A stretch of 64,000 nt of DNA from contig NZ_JH165054.1 in the NCBI RefSeq assembly GCF_000227295.1, forward strand, positions 274,628 to 338,627, in the 5' to 3' direction. Under the pieces are notes generated by a model. That model was not told where the DNA came from and ran no database searches. It was given only the letters and a program-made list of their open reading frames with translations. Shown here piece by piece: positions 8,485 through 17,258 of this stretch. This stretch comes from Cutibacterium avidum ATCC 25577 (lineage in GTDB: Bacteria > Actinomycetota > Actinomycetes > Propionibacteriales > Propionibacteriaceae). Every line of letters starts with the position of its first letter. Position 1 is the first letter of the stretch. Both the position numbers and the translations under genes were made by a program.

Positions 8485-9798
8485 ATGACGCACTACACAC
8501 ACTCCCGCCGGGCCTTCATCCAGGGCTCCGTCGGAGCACTGGCGTTCGGTGCCTTGGCAGCTTGTTCCAACGGAGACTCGAAGGACTCCGGATCCAACAA
8601 GCCCGCAGCCAAGGGGGCAGACTTCACTGGTGAGGGCCCCATCAGCTGGGTGCAGGGCAAGGACTTCTCCGGTGGAATGGTCCAGAAGCGCATTGATGAG
8701 TGGAACAAGAAGTACCCCAAGGAGAAGGTCACTCTCATCGAGCTGTCCTCGGAGGCCGACCAGCAGCGTCAGTCCTTCATCAACGCCGCTCAGACGAACT
8801 CTGCCGCCTACGACGTCATTGGCCTCGACCTGGTGTGGGTTGCCGAGTTCGCGGCCAACCGATGGATCGTGGAGATCCCGCAGGACATGAAGCCCGAAGG
8901 CGTCATTGACTCGGTGTGGGAGACCGGTTCGTACCGCGGCAAGCAGTTCGCCGTTCCGTATGTCACTGACGCCTCGATCATGTACTACCGCAAGGACTTC
9001 CTCGAGAAGGCCAAGGTCGAGGTTCCCAAGACCTGGGAAGACGTCAAGAAGGCCACCGAGGCCGTCCGCAAGCTCCCCGGCATGCAGGACATCGGTGGGT
9101 TCGGCGGCCAGTGGGCCAAGTACGAGGGCCTCACCTGCAACATCTCTGAATTCATCAACACCTGTGGTGGTGCGATCGTCGACGACTCCGGAAAGGTGAC
9201 CGTCGACTCCCCCGAGTCCATCAAGGGCATCCAGACCGCCGTCGACGCCTTCAAGTCCAAGCTCATCCCGACCGCAGCCCTGGAGTGGAAGGAAGAGGAC
9301 AGCCGTAACGGCTTCGAGTCCGGCAAGGTCCTCTTCCTGCGCAACTGGCCTTACCAGTACGGCAACAACATGAAGGAGCTCGGACCCGACAAGTTCGGCG
9401 TCGCCCCGCTGCCCTCCATCGACGGCAAGGACTACATGCCGACCCTGGGCGGCCACAACTGCGCCATCACCACCAACTGCAAGAACAAGGCCACGGCCCT
9501 CAAGTTCGTCAAGTGGTGGACCAACCAGGAGTCCGAGCAGTACAACCTCGAGAAGCAGTCCAACGCACCGATCTACGGCGAGTTGTACACCAAGGACGAG
9601 AACGTCAAGAAGCTCCCGTACCTGCCGACCCTGAAGGCCTCTCTGGACAGCGCCAAGGGCCGTCCGCATGCCGTCGCCTACGGTGATGTCACCGCGGCCA
9701 TCCAGGACGCCATCTACCCAGCTCTCCAGGGCAAGACGGACGCCGAAAGTGCTGCCAAGCAGCTGGCCGACAAGCTGAAGACGATCATCAAGAATTGA
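8485..9798 (+). CDS. Extracellular solute-binding lipoprotein, carbohydrate ABC importer
   Basis: This family 1 solute-binding protein (437 residues) captures a sugar outside the membrane. The N-terminus has a twin-arginine-like motif (S7-R8-R9-A-F-I) followed by a hydrophobic stretch and a lipobox LAAC with Cys27, so it is probably a Tat-exported lipoprotein. The mature part has the usual pattern for the trehalose/maltose/oligosaccharide group (VIGLDLVWVAEFAANRWI, then AVPYVTDASIMYYRKD). AAGGAGG lies 9 nt before the ATG. It heads an operon with two permeases. The overall pattern recalls trehalose-type systems (LpqY/ThuE), but the substrate cannot be read from the sequence. Confidence 0.9.
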   Translation: MTHYTHSRRAFIQGSVGALAFGALAACSNGDSKDSGSNKPAAKGADFTGEGPISWVQGKDFSGGMVQKRIDEWNKKYPKEKVTLIELSSEADQQRQSFINAAQTNSAAYDVIGLDLVWVAEFAANRWIVEIPQDMKPEGVIDSVWETGSYRGKQFAVPYVTDASIMYYRKDFLEKAKVEVPKTWEDVKKATEAVRKLPGMQDIGGFGGQWAKYEGLTCNISEFINTCGGAIVDDSGKVTVDSPESIKGIQTAVDAFKSKLIPTAALEWKEEDSRNGFESGKVLFLRNWPYQYGNNMKELGPDKFGVAPLPSIDGKDYMPTLGGHNCAITTNCKNKATALKFVKWWTNQESEQYNLEKQSNAPIYGELYTKDENVKKLPYLPTLKASLDSAKGRPHAVAYGDVTAAIQDAIYPALQGKTDAESAAKQLADKLKTIIKN

Positions 9799-9824
9799 TC
9801 GTCACGCAGAACTAACCGCATGAG

Positions 9825-9855
9825 TACGGCGGGGCGGGTCACTCACCCCGCCGTA
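9825..9855 (+). terminator. Intercistronic hairpin between binding protein and permease genes
   Basis: TACGGCGGGG (9825-9834) pairs perfectly with CCCCGCCGTA (9846-9855) across an 11-nt loop. It sits in the 112-nt gap after the binding-protein gene. Such structures commonly give partial termination or protect the upstream mRNA, so that the binding protein is made in excess over the permeases. Confidence 0.7.
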
Positions 9856-9910
9856 TCCATGACATCGCTCGCACCACCCGGCGGACAACGCCGGGGACAA
9901 GGAGCTTCAC

Positions 9911-10957
9911 ATGACCACTGCAGCAGTGGAGAAGACCAACAACCGGTCTTCTCGGGCCAGGGCCCAGGAACACCTGGCCTTGGCTCTCATCACGCCAACC
10001 CTCATCGCCCTGACGATCGTCATCGTCATCCCAGTCATCCAATCGGTGAAGCAGGCCCTCTATGGCCAGCCCGGTCTGGATCCCGAAACTGGATTCGTCA
10101 ACGACACCGAGCCGTTCGTCGGGATGAAGAACTTCACCGACATCTTCACCGGCTCCGGAGATCGATTCTGGAACGCGTTCTGGAACACCACCCTCTTCGG
10201 TGTCGTCACGGTCGTTCTCGAGACCGTCCTGGGCGTCATCATGGCGCTCATCATGCATCGGGCGATCGCTGGACGAGGCGTCGTCCGAGCCGCCATCCTC
10301 GTCCCCTGGGCCATCCCTACAGCGGTCTCCGCCATTTTGTGGGGATGGATCTTCAACCAGAACGGTGTCGCCAACGCCATCCTCGGTCAGCACATCATGT
10401 GGGCCTCGGGCAACTGGACGGCCAAGTGGTCGATCATCATCGCCGACGTCTGGAAGACCGCCCCGTACATCGGTCTGTTGACACTGGCAGGTCTCCAGGT
10501 AATTCCCACCGAGGTCTACGAGGCCGCCAAGGTCGATGGCGCCAATGCCTGGAAGAGATTTGTCTCGATCACCTTGCCATTGGTCAAACCGGCCTTGGTC
10601 GTCGCCGTGCTGTTCCGGACCCTCGATGCCCTGCGCATGTTCGACCTGCCGTTCATCCTCGTCGGCCCGCGCAGGAAGTCGGTCGAGACGCTGTCGATGC
10701 TGGTCCAGGACGAGGCCTCGAACCTGAGGTACGGTGCGGCCGCAGCGTACGCGATCATCCTGTTCCTCTACGTGTTCATCATCGCATTTGCCTTCATCAA
10801 GATCCTCGGCGCCGATCTCGTCGGTGACGAGCACAAGCGCAAGAAGATGAAGGCCACCACCTTCGTCAATGGCGGACGCCCTGGTGGACGTCGTGCCCGG
10901 GAGAAGGCCAACGCTGCACAAGCCGCAGCTTCGAGTGGCAAGGAGGTGTCGTCATGA
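9911..10957 (+). CDS. Carbohydrate ABC transporter permease (MalF/SugA type)
   Basis: This inner-membrane permease of 348 residues has about six membrane segments. The EAA loop that docks the ATPase is clear: EVYEAAKVDGANAWKRF followed by ITLPLVKPAL. The C-terminus is extended, basic and cytoplasmic. Its stop overlaps the next permease start by 4 nt. Together the two permeases form the channel for the sugar bound by the upstream lipoprotein. Confidence 0.92.
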   Translation: MTTAAVEKTNNRSSRARAQEHLALALITPTLIALTIVIVIPVIQSVKQALYGQPGLDPETGFVNDTEPFVGMKNFTDIFTGSGDRFWNAFWNTTLFGVVTVVLETVLGVIMALIMHRAIAGRGVVRAAILVPWAIPTAVSAILWGWIFNQNGVANAILGQHIMWASGNWTAKWSIIIADVWKTAPYIGLLTLAGLQVIPTEVYEAAKVDGANAWKRFVSITLPLVKPALVVAVLFRTLDALRMFDLPFILVGPRRKSVETLSMLVQDEASNLRYGAAAAYAIILFLYVFIIAFAFIKILGADLVGDEHKRKKMKATTFVNGGRPGGRRAREKANAAQAAASSGKEVSS

Positions 10958-11832
10958 GCACCGCTACTGCAACTGCACCGGGAGCCATCGATCAGGAGAC
11001 CCACCACAAGAACGCCTGGGTCAAGGTACTGCCGGTCATCGGCATCGTCCTCATCGTCGTCTACTGCCTGGCACCCTTCTACTGGATGGTCGTGTCCTCG
11101 CTGCGTCCTGACAACGAGATCTTCGACAACACGTGGTGGCCAGCTCACCCGTCGCTGGAAAACTACCAGGCCGTCTTCCAGCCAAACAACAACTTCCTGC
11201 GCGGGCTGGGGAACTCGCTCATCGTCTCGATCTCGGTGACGATCATTGCCCTGCTCATCGCCACCTTCGCCTCCTACGCCCTCGCACGGCTGGACTTTCG
11301 TGGCAAGGGCGGATTCCTCATCCTCATCATTGCGACGTCGATGTTCCCACTGGTGGCCATCATCGTCCCGTTGCTGAAGAACTTCTCGGCATGGCACTGG
11401 ATCAACACCTACCAAGCCATGATCATCCCCGATCTGTCCTTCTCACTGCCTCTGGCCGTGTGGAACCTGACGACGTTCTTCAAGCAGATGCCCGACGAGC
11501 TGGAGCAAGCCGCGATGATCGATGGCTGCTCCCCCGCCCAAGCATTCCGCAAAATCATCCTGCCGCTGGCTGCCCCCGGCATCTTCACCACGGCGATCAT
11601 CGTCTTCATCGGTGCGTGGAACGAGTTCCTCGTCGCCGTCACGATGATCAACGACCCGAAGATGGAACCTGCCACGGTGCTGCTGTCGAAGTTCACCGGT
11701 GCTTCCCAGTTCAACACCCCGTTCGGTTCCCAGATGGCCGCCGGCGTCATCATGACGGTGCCGCTGGTCATCATGGTGCTGGTCTTCCAGCGCCGGATCG
11801 TCGCTGGTCTGGCTGCCGGTGGTCTCAAGTGA
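10954..11832 (+). CDS. Carbohydrate ABC transporter permease (MalG/SugB type)
   Basis: The second permease subunit has 292 residues and six predicted membrane segments. Its EAA loop reads DELEQAAMIDGCSPAQAFRK followed by IILPLAAPGI. The C-terminus FQRRIVAGLAAGGLK is the typical ending of MalG-type proteins. It overlaps the previous gene by 4 nt and is followed by a strong terminator, which closes the operon. No ATPase gene is present, so a shared MsmK/SugC-type ATPase encoded elsewhere is expected. Confidence 0.92.
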   Translation: MSTATATAPGAIDQETHHKNAWVKVLPVIGIVLIVVYCLAPFYWMVVSSLRPDNEIFDNTWWPAHPSLENYQAVFQPNNNFLRGLGNSLIVSISVTIIALLIATFASYALARLDFRGKGGFLILIIATSMFPLVAIIVPLLKNFSAWHWINTYQAMIIPDLSFSLPLAVWNLTTFFKQMPDELEQAAMIDGCSPAQAFRKIILPLAAPGIFTTAIIVFIGAWNEFLVAVTMINDPKMEPATVLLSKFTGASQFNTPFGSQMAAGVIMTVPLVIMVLVFQRRIVAGLAAGGLK

Positions 11833-11853
11833 TACCTGCCGGACACAACATAG

Positions 11854-11886
11854 TTCGGCCCCGGTCCACGACGGACCGGGGCCGAA
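11854..11886 (+). terminator. Terminator of the sugar ABC operon
   Basis: A perfect 14-bp stem pairs 11854-11867 (TTCGGCCCCGGTCC) with 11873-11886 around a 5-nt loop, followed by TTGAT. It lies 22 nt after the second permease stop and is the clearest intrinsic-terminator-like structure on the plus strand. It may also serve the converging DUF3618 gene. Confidence 0.85.
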
Positions 11887-11934
11887 TTGATACTGGATCG
11901 GTGCGGTCGATCAGCTCATGCCGAACCGATCCGA

Positions 11935-12501
11935 TCAGGCAGCACCCTCCTCACGCTCGGCAGCGGCCTGTGCACGCAGCACAGCAGCCTGCTTCAGCAT
12001 CTTCTCCGCAAGGTTACTCACCGACGAGTCATCGGTGTCGAGCTTGCCGTACTTCTTGGCATTCTTCTTACCGAGCTTGGCGTTCTTCTTGGCAGCCTTG
12101 GCATCGTCCTTGCGACGCTGCTTAGCCTCCTTGCGAACCCGCTTGGCCTCGGAGAGCTGCAACTTCTCGAGCTTGCGGCGAGCAGTGGTTCCGGTGGCGC
12201 GACCGACGATCGCGCGCAGCACGATGATGCCGACGATGCCGGCAGCGAGCGCACCCCCGGCAATGCCGATACGATCCATCCGCCAGCCGTGCTCGCCCTT
12301 GACCTGGCCCTTGACCTGCTCGAATTCGCCCTGCACGTAGTCACGGGCGCGATCGGTGGCCTCGCGCTTGAGGGTGGCCGGATGCACCTCCTCCACGAGG
12401 CCCTCCACCCCGGCCGCCAGACGAGCACGAGTCGCTGCAATGTCCCGCCTGATCTCATCAGCGGAGCGCTCGTCCTTCGCCTTCGACTTGCTATCAGCCA
12501 T
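11935..12501 (-). CDS. DUF3618-type membrane protein
   Basis: The 188-residue protein begins MADSKSKAKDERSADEIRRDI; the EIRRDIAATRARLAAGVEGL segment is the DUF3618 signature. One hydrophobic segment (IGIAGGALAAGIVGIIVL) is followed by a very lysine- and alanine-rich tail. The ATG at 12501 is preceded by AGGAGGGG, so the codons upstream of it are not used. The family is actinobacterial, membrane-associated and of unknown function. It is divergent from bcp, with about 80 bp between the starts. Confidence 0.85.
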   Translation of the reverse strand: MADSKSKAKDERSADEIRRDIAATRARLAAGVEGLVEEVHPATLKREATDRARDYVQGEFEQVKGQVKGEHGWRMDRIGIAGGALAAGIVGIIVLRAIVGRATGTTARRKLEKLQLSEAKRVRKEAKQRRKDDAKAAKKNAKLGKKNAKKYGKLDTDDSSVSNLAEKMLKQAAVLRAQAAAEREEGAA

Positions 12502-12584
12502 GTGACCCCTCCTGGTGCCGTGTCTGCGCTTTGCGCCGACGTAGGCGCGGCGCTGGTCTGGCAACAGCCTATATCGTTGAGGCC

Positions 12585-13070
12585 ATGAGCACCCGTCTTG
12601 AGCCCGGTAATGCGGCCCCTGATTTCACTCTGCCCGCCGCTGACGGCAATCAGATCACCCTTTCCGACTTCGCTGGCAAGCAAGTCATCGTGTACTTCTA
12701 CCCCGCAGCCATGACGCCTGGGTGTACCACTCAGGCCGTCGATTTCACGGCCCATCTGGACGACTTCGAGGGCGCCGGCTACGAGATACTGGGCATCTCG
12801 CCCGACCCGGTTGCCAAGCTCCAGAAATTCGTCGCCAAGGAGTCCTTGACGTTGACCCTGCTCTCCGACGAGGACAAGGACGTCATGAAGGCTTACGGCG
12901 CTTACGGAGCCAAGAACGTCTACGGTAAGGAGATCGTTGGGGTCATCCGTTCCACCTTCGTCGTCGATGTCGGTGCGGACGGTTCGTGCAGGATCATTGA
13001 AGCCCAGTACAATGTTCGGGCCAAGGGCCATGTCGACAAGCTCTGCAGGGAGCTCAAGATCGACTGCTGA
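12585..13070 (+). CDS. bcp: Thiol peroxidase, Bcp/PrxQ family
   Basis: This 161-residue peroxiredoxin reduces hydrogen peroxide and organic hydroperoxides using thioredoxin or another thiol donor. The peroxidatic Cys47 lies in AAMTPGCTTQAVDF. In most Bcp proteins this motif ends ACDF and the second cysteine is the resolving one; here that position is Val52, so this is a 1-Cys form or it uses one of the C-terminal cysteines (CRII, LCREL, IDC at the end). The start ATG gives MSTRLEPGNAAPDFTLP, the normal family N-terminus. Confidence 0.93.
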   Translation: MSTRLEPGNAAPDFTLPAADGNQITLSDFAGKQVIVYFYPAAMTPGCTTQAVDFTAHLDDFEGAGYEILGISPDPVAKLQKFVAKESLTLTLLSDEDKDVMKAYGAYGAKNVYGKEIVGVIRSTFVVDVGADGSCRIIEAQYNVRAKGHVDKLCRELKIDC

Positions 13071-13122
13071 TTCGGGAAGACCGAGGGCCTGCGGTGGCCC
13101 GGGGGCCGCGACGCCCCCCTAT

Positions 13123-13204
13123 GCCGGAGTGGTGGAATTGGTAGACACGCAGGATTTAGGTTCCTGTGCCTTGTGGTGTGAGGGTTCGAGTCCCTTCTCC
13201 GGCA
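13123..13204 (+). tRNA. tRNA-Leu (anticodon TAG)
   Basis: The acceptor stem GCCGGAG (13123-13129) pairs with CTCCGGC (13197-13203). The anticodon stem CAGGA / TCCTG encloses loop TTTAGGT with anticodon TAG. A long variable arm, as expected for a class II leucine tRNA, precedes the T-arm with TTCGAGT. The discriminator A is at 13204 and CC follows without the final A. Length is 82 nt. Confidence 0.95.
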
Positions 13205-13385
13205 CCGTGTGACGAACATCGTCGTCGTCACCACGGCAGAGACGTACCGGCGTCTCGTTGGCAGGGGCGAAAGTAACCGTCGATTCATTCCACCAGGGCT
13301 GAGACAGCCCATGGACCTCCCACGTCGGCCAGCGCAACGCACCAATGACGACGAACCGCATGCCCCCATCCCGTCATCGTTGTAA

Positions 13386-13412
13386 AATAACTTTCAACCC
13401 CAGCTAGTTATT
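13386..13412. promoter_or_regulatory. AT-rich inverted repeat at the lyase ribosome binding site
   Basis: AATAACT (13386-13392) and AGTTATT (13406-13412) form a 7-bp inverted repeat in an AT-rich patch, directly before the AAAGGTGG ribosome binding site of the lyase at 13427. It could be an operator for the RpiR regulator encoded opposite, or a promoter region. A related AACTTT element (in GAAACTTTAACT) occurs just upstream of dcuC around 17131-17142. Confidence 0.35.
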
Positions 13413-13426
13413 AAAGGTGGCAAACA

Positions 13427-14791
13427 ATGGCGTTCGGAGCCTTCGACAACCAGATCACCCGCCGTGGCTACGTCACAGCCCAGATGGACGAGATCTGGTC
13501 AGAACGATCGACAGTGCAGAGCTGGTATGACGTCGAGGCTGCACTGGCTCGAGTCCAGACCGCGATCGGCATGATCCCGGAGGGAACCGGGGCTCGTATC
13601 ACCGAGCAAGCTCAGGCCACCGATGCCGCCATGGAGCAGATCTTCGGCGGGGGGACGGGCAATCCCTTCGCTCTTGGCCTCGACGCGCTGCGCTCCGCCC
13701 TTGACGACGACCGCCGTCCCTGGGTCCACTACGGTGCCACCACCCAGGACATCCTTGACACTGCCCGCGGCCTCCAGATCCGGGACTCCCTGGACCTCAT
13801 CGACGACTGCACCGACAAGCTCCTGGCGCGTATCCGTGACCTTGCCGGCGTCCATGCCAAGACCCTCATGGTGGCACGCACCAATGGTCAGCATGCCGTC
13901 CCCACCACCCTCGGAATGCGGTTCGCCCGCTGGGCCGCCGATCTCGAACGTTCCCGTGATCGTCTCACCGAAACCCGGCAACGTTGTCTCCTGGTGCAGT
14001 TCTCGGGAGCTGCTGGAACCTATGCCTCGATGGGGGAACACGGCACCACCGTCGCCATGGGAGTCGCAAAGGAGCTGGGTCTGGTGTGCGAGCTCATCGC
14101 CTGGCACGCTTCCCGCGACGGACTCACCGAGCTGGCATGTAACCTTGCCATCCACGCCCAGACCCTCGCGAAGATCGCCGAGGACCTCTACGACATGCAG
14201 CGCACCGACTTCCAGGAAGCCGCTGAGGCCCTCGACCCCCATCTGTCCGGGTCGAGCACCATGCCGCAGAAGCGCAACCCTTTCTCCACGATGAAAATCA
14301 CGGCAGCCGCTCGTATGGCTGCTGGTGCCGCCGCGACCGTCCTCACCAACCCCCCTGGCGACTTTGAGCGAGACCATCGTCAGCTCGAGGTCGAACGCGA
14401 CGCCATCCCCCGCATCCTCGCGGCGGTCGACGGAGCAGGACAGAAGCTCCTCGAACTCCTCGACGTGCTCGAGTTCAACGCCGGCCAGCTCGACGTCAAT
14501 GCCCGTCGCGAAGGAGTTCTGCTCGTCAGCGAGGGAATCATGATGGAGCTTGCATCGCGGTTGGGTCACGAAGGAGCACACGACCTCCTCCAGGAATTCT
14601 CAGCCGCTTATCGAGCTGCCGGAACCAGCCTGCGCGAGTTCGTCGATGCCCGACCGGAGATCGCCGAAAAACTTGATGGCATCGACCTTGACGAGTTGTC
14701 CGACCCGTCGTCGTACACCGGTCTGTCTGCGGAACTGTCACGGCGTGTTGCTGCTGGTCAGCCGCACACTGGAACCGGTGTCACGGAGTGA
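13427..14791 (+). CDS. Fumarase/aspartase-superfamily lyase (PurB/PcaB-like)
   Basis: The 454-residue protein carries the superfamily signature GSSTMPQKRNP at about residue 275, where the flexible catalytic-serine loop lies, and other conserved blocks (HYGATTQDILDTA, RTNGQHAVPTT). It resembles adenylosuccinate lyase and 3-carboxymuconate cycloisomerase-type enzymes, so it should eliminate fumarate or perform a related reaction. I doubt that it is the housekeeping PurB. It sits alone, faces an RpiR regulator and a C4-dicarboxylate carrier, and overlaps the regulator gene tail to tail by 11 nt. Release of fumarate that DcuC then exchanges is an attractive inference. The substrate is not determined. 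Confidence 0.8.
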   Translation: MAFGAFDNQITRRGYVTAQMDEIWSERSTVQSWYDVEAALARVQTAIGMIPEGTGARITEQAQATDAAMEQIFGGGTGNPFALGLDALRSALDDDRRPWVHYGATTQDILDTARGLQIRDSLDLIDDCTDKLLARIRDLAGVHAKTLMVARTNGQHAVPTTLGMRFARWAADLERSRDRLTETRQRCLLVQFSGAAGTYASMGEHGTTVAMGVAKELGLVCELIAWHASRDGLTELACNLAIHAQTLAKIAEDLYDMQRTDFQEAAEALDPHLSGSSTMPQKRNPFSTMKITAAARMAAGAAATVLTNPPGDFERDHRQLEVERDAIPRILAAVDGAGQKLLELLDVLEFNAGQLDVNARREGVLLVSEGIMMELASRLGHEGAHDLLQEFSAAYRAAGTSLREFVDARPEIAEKLDGIDLDELSDPSSYTGLSAELSRRVAAGQPHTGTGVTE

Positions 14792-15656
14792 TGAAGACTC
14801 CCAGCTCGTCGAAGAGCTCCTGCATCCTCTCGACCCGCGAGCGTTCCATCTCTGGGTCTGCAGGGGCCAAGGCGGCCACCAGCGACTCCAACAGGATGAG
14901 ATAGCAGGCCCGGGAGCGGAAGGCCGTCGAGGATTCCGATGCGACCAGCAGGACATGATCTGCGTAACGACGCATCGGGGTCGACGAACGGTTCGTCAAC
15001 AGGATCGTCGTCATGTCACGCTGATGGAACATCCGCAGGACCGACTCAACCATCCGCGAATGCCGGTCAAATACCGAGGCCAGCAGGATGGCGTCGTCGG
15101 GAAGATCGATGAGCTGATGGGCCATCCGATCCGTCGATTCCAACAGGACGACCTCGCGACGGTAGTAACGCACCAACATCTGGAAGTAATCGAGCAGCGG
15201 ATGGCCGCTGGCAGCCGCAACGAGGTAGAGCGGGCGTGAATCGTCGCGAAGTACCTCGACGACGCGGTCGAAAGCTTCCCCGTCCATGGAATTGAGGCCG
15301 ACGTCGATGCTGCGACGAGCAGCATCCATCTTGGAGCGCCACATCGCCCCGGGCTCATTGATGGTGGGGCCATTCGTGGTGCGATCGCTGGGAAGATCGA
15401 AATTGACGGCCACTTCGTCGCGGAGGCTGCGTGAGAAGTCACGGAAACTGGCGTACCCGAGTTTGCGAACAAAACGGGTCACGGACGCAGTTGACGCACC
15501 TGTCGCAGCACTGATCTCGTCGAGGTTCTCCAGAGCCAGATGGGGAAATGAATCTTCAAAATACTGAGCAATGACAGCATCAGTCGGCGTCATCGCCTGC
15601 AACTCCCCCAACCGGGCGTACAGGCCGTCGCACGCCGAGCCCGTCGACTCAGCCAT
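14781..15656 (-). CDS. MurR/RpiR-family transcriptional regulator
   Basis: This 291-residue regulator has an N-terminal RpiR helix-turn-helix (ISAATGASTASVTRFVRKLGYASF) and a C-terminal SIS sugar-phosphate-binding domain. The start at 15656 (MAESTGSACDG) is preceded by GGAGGAG at 6 nt, which beats an upstream in-frame ATG at 15683. It lies 75 nt downstream of dcuC on the same strand, so the two are probably co-transcribed, and it overlaps the end of the convergent lyase gene. It probably controls dcuC, the lyase, or both. Confidence 0.88.
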   Translation of the reverse strand: MAESTGSACDGLYARLGELQAMTPTDAVIAQYFEDSFPHLALENLDEISAATGASTASVTRFVRKLGYASFRDFSRSLRDEVAVNFDLPSDRTTNGPTINEPGAMWRSKMDAARRSIDVGLNSMDGEAFDRVVEVLRDDSRPLYLVAAASGHPLLDYFQMLVRYYRREVVLLESTDRMAHQLIDLPDDAILLASVFDRHSRMVESVLRMFHQRDMTTILLTNRSSTPMRRYADHVLLVASESSTAFRSRACYLILLESLVAALAPADPEMERSRVERMQELFDELGVFITP

Positions 15657-15731
15657 CGTCATCTCCTCCGCGGTTGAGAGCATGCTAGGACCGCCGACGC
15701 AGCCCTAGCAGCCATGAATATTACCCGTGGA

Positions 15732-17099
15732 TCAGATGAGGATGAGACTTGAGGCCATCATGACGATGAAACCGACGAGCGTCGGGAGCGCAGTCCGCCT
15801 CACGACGGCCATCGGGGAGATCCCGGCAGCTCCAGCCACCGTGATGACCACACCCGAGATGGGCGACACCGAGCGGAACAAGCCACCGGCGAACTGCATC
15901 GGTGTCACGAGGTTCGTCGCGTTGCCTGACAAGCCGCTGGCGATACCGGAAGCCAGCGATGCGAAGGACGTGAAGGACCCGACGCCAGAACCCGTCAGGA
16001 AGGTCACCAGACCGACGACCAGGGTGAACAAGATCGCCATTCCCCACAACGGCAGACCGATCCCCTCGGCCCCACTGACGAGCAACTTGATGACGCCGGC
16101 CTGCTTGAGGCCCTCGGCGAAGAGCTGCGCCGTGATGATGAGGGACACCACCTTGGCGAACATGTTGCCCATGCCGACGAACATGGTGTTCGCGTCGGTC
16201 AGCACTGCAGAACGGTCATGGTTACGAATGAGCTCGACGATGACGGCAAGCACCCACACCAGCAGGAACGCTGACACCGTCGAGAGCTGGATGGATTTGA
16301 CAGCAAGCGGACTGAAGACGACCAACAGGATGATCGGCAGGAGCAGGAAGAGGGCGTACCACGTCGGCGCCACGCGGCCCGAGGACTTGTGCTCATCACT
16401 GCGTTCTCCGGCCTCGTCCTCACCCTTGCGATCCAGACGGCGCTGGACGAAGAAATGGGTGATGGCAACCGCGATGATTGTCGGAATTGCCACGGGCAGC
16501 TGATGCTTGACGAAGTACACCGCAGGAGAGAGACCGACTGTGTGGGCGGCCAGGATCTCGGTTCCAGTGGCCGGTCCGATGGGCATGGCACTCGTCGTCG
16601 CAATGACGGCGGCACCGGCCGCCGGGCTCACGCCAGCCGCAACGATGATCGGCATCATGACGACAACCAGCAGCATGGCCAGACCGGCGGCGCTCGGAAT
16701 GACCATGAACAAGAGCTGTCCGATGACGTAGGCCAGCACGAGGATGAGGTAGGGCTGCTTCAGCTTGGTGATCGGGGTGATGACGAGTCGGACAAGCGCT
16801 TCCGTGGCCCCCACCCGATTCATGTATGCCGAGAAACCACCGGCAGCCATGATGATGAGTCCAACGCCAGTGAGCTGATCCTTCGCGATGGATTCGATCA
16901 TCCCGACGATGTCGAACCAGACGCTGCCAGAACTCTCCTTGCCTTCCAGCAGCGGAACCGAAGGCCTGAGAATCACCCTGATGAGCAGCAGCAACAGTCC
17001 GGCTCCAAGCAAAACCAGCACTGGCTTGTATCTCTTGACCAGCAACCAACCGGCCGCAACCGTCACGAGCAGTGCACACACCGCCAGCACAGCTGTCAT
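15732..17099 (-). CDS. C4-dicarboxylate carrier, DcuC family
   Basis: This is a 455-residue integral membrane protein with about 12 hydrophobic segments, lacking a signal peptide. The two-halved architecture with GPATGTE and FLTGSGVGSFTSF re-entrant motifs fits the DcuC family, which exchanges or exports fumarate and succinate during anaerobic growth. Propionibacteria excrete succinate and use fumarate respiration, so this fits their metabolism. AAGGAG lies 6 nt before the ATG. The neighbouring lyase and RpiR genes suggest a regulated catabolic unit. A different anion of similar size remains possible. Confidence 0.8.
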   Translation of the reverse strand: MTAVLAVCALLVTVAAGWLLVKRYKPVLVLLGAGLLLLLIRVILRPSVPLLEGKESSGSVWFDIVGMIESIAKDQLTGVGLIIMAAGGFSAYMNRVGATEALVRLVITPITKLKQPYLILVLAYVIGQLLFMVIPSAAGLAMLLVVVMMPIIVAAGVSPAAGAAVIATTSAMPIGPATGTEILAAHTVGLSPAVYFVKHQLPVAIPTIIAVAITHFFVQRRLDRKGEDEAGERSDEHKSSGRVAPTWYALFLLLPIILLVVFSPLAVKSIQLSTVSAFLLVWVLAVIVELIRNHDRSAVLTDANTMFVGMGNMFAKVVSLIITAQLFAEGLKQAGVIKLLVSGAEGIGLPLWGMAILFTLVVGLVTFLTGSGVGSFTSFASLASGIASGLSGNATNLVTPMQFAGGLFRSVSPISGVVITVAGAAGISPMAVVRRTALPTLVGFIVMMASSLILI

Positions 17100-17258
17100 G
17101 ATGACTCCTTCGTCAACCCATCACCGTTATGAAACTTTAACTACGTCATCGACGTTGACAGAAACAATACTAACATTGCCTCAGCTGGCGACGCCGCTTT
17201 CGATGGCACTGCCGCCTCCTGTGCAGTCCGTGCCCACAGGAACCAACAACAAGGAGCA

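Noticed and set aside
8332-9669. Open frame of 445 codons antisense to the sugar-binding lipoprotein gene
   Set aside because: Leu/Val/Asp-rich shadow of a strongly coding plus-strand gene; no ribosome binding site or recognisable family.
13071-13122. Terminator hairpin after bcp
   Set aside because: The GC-rich segment around 13090-13112 can pair only with a bulge and no clear loop; too ambiguous to call.
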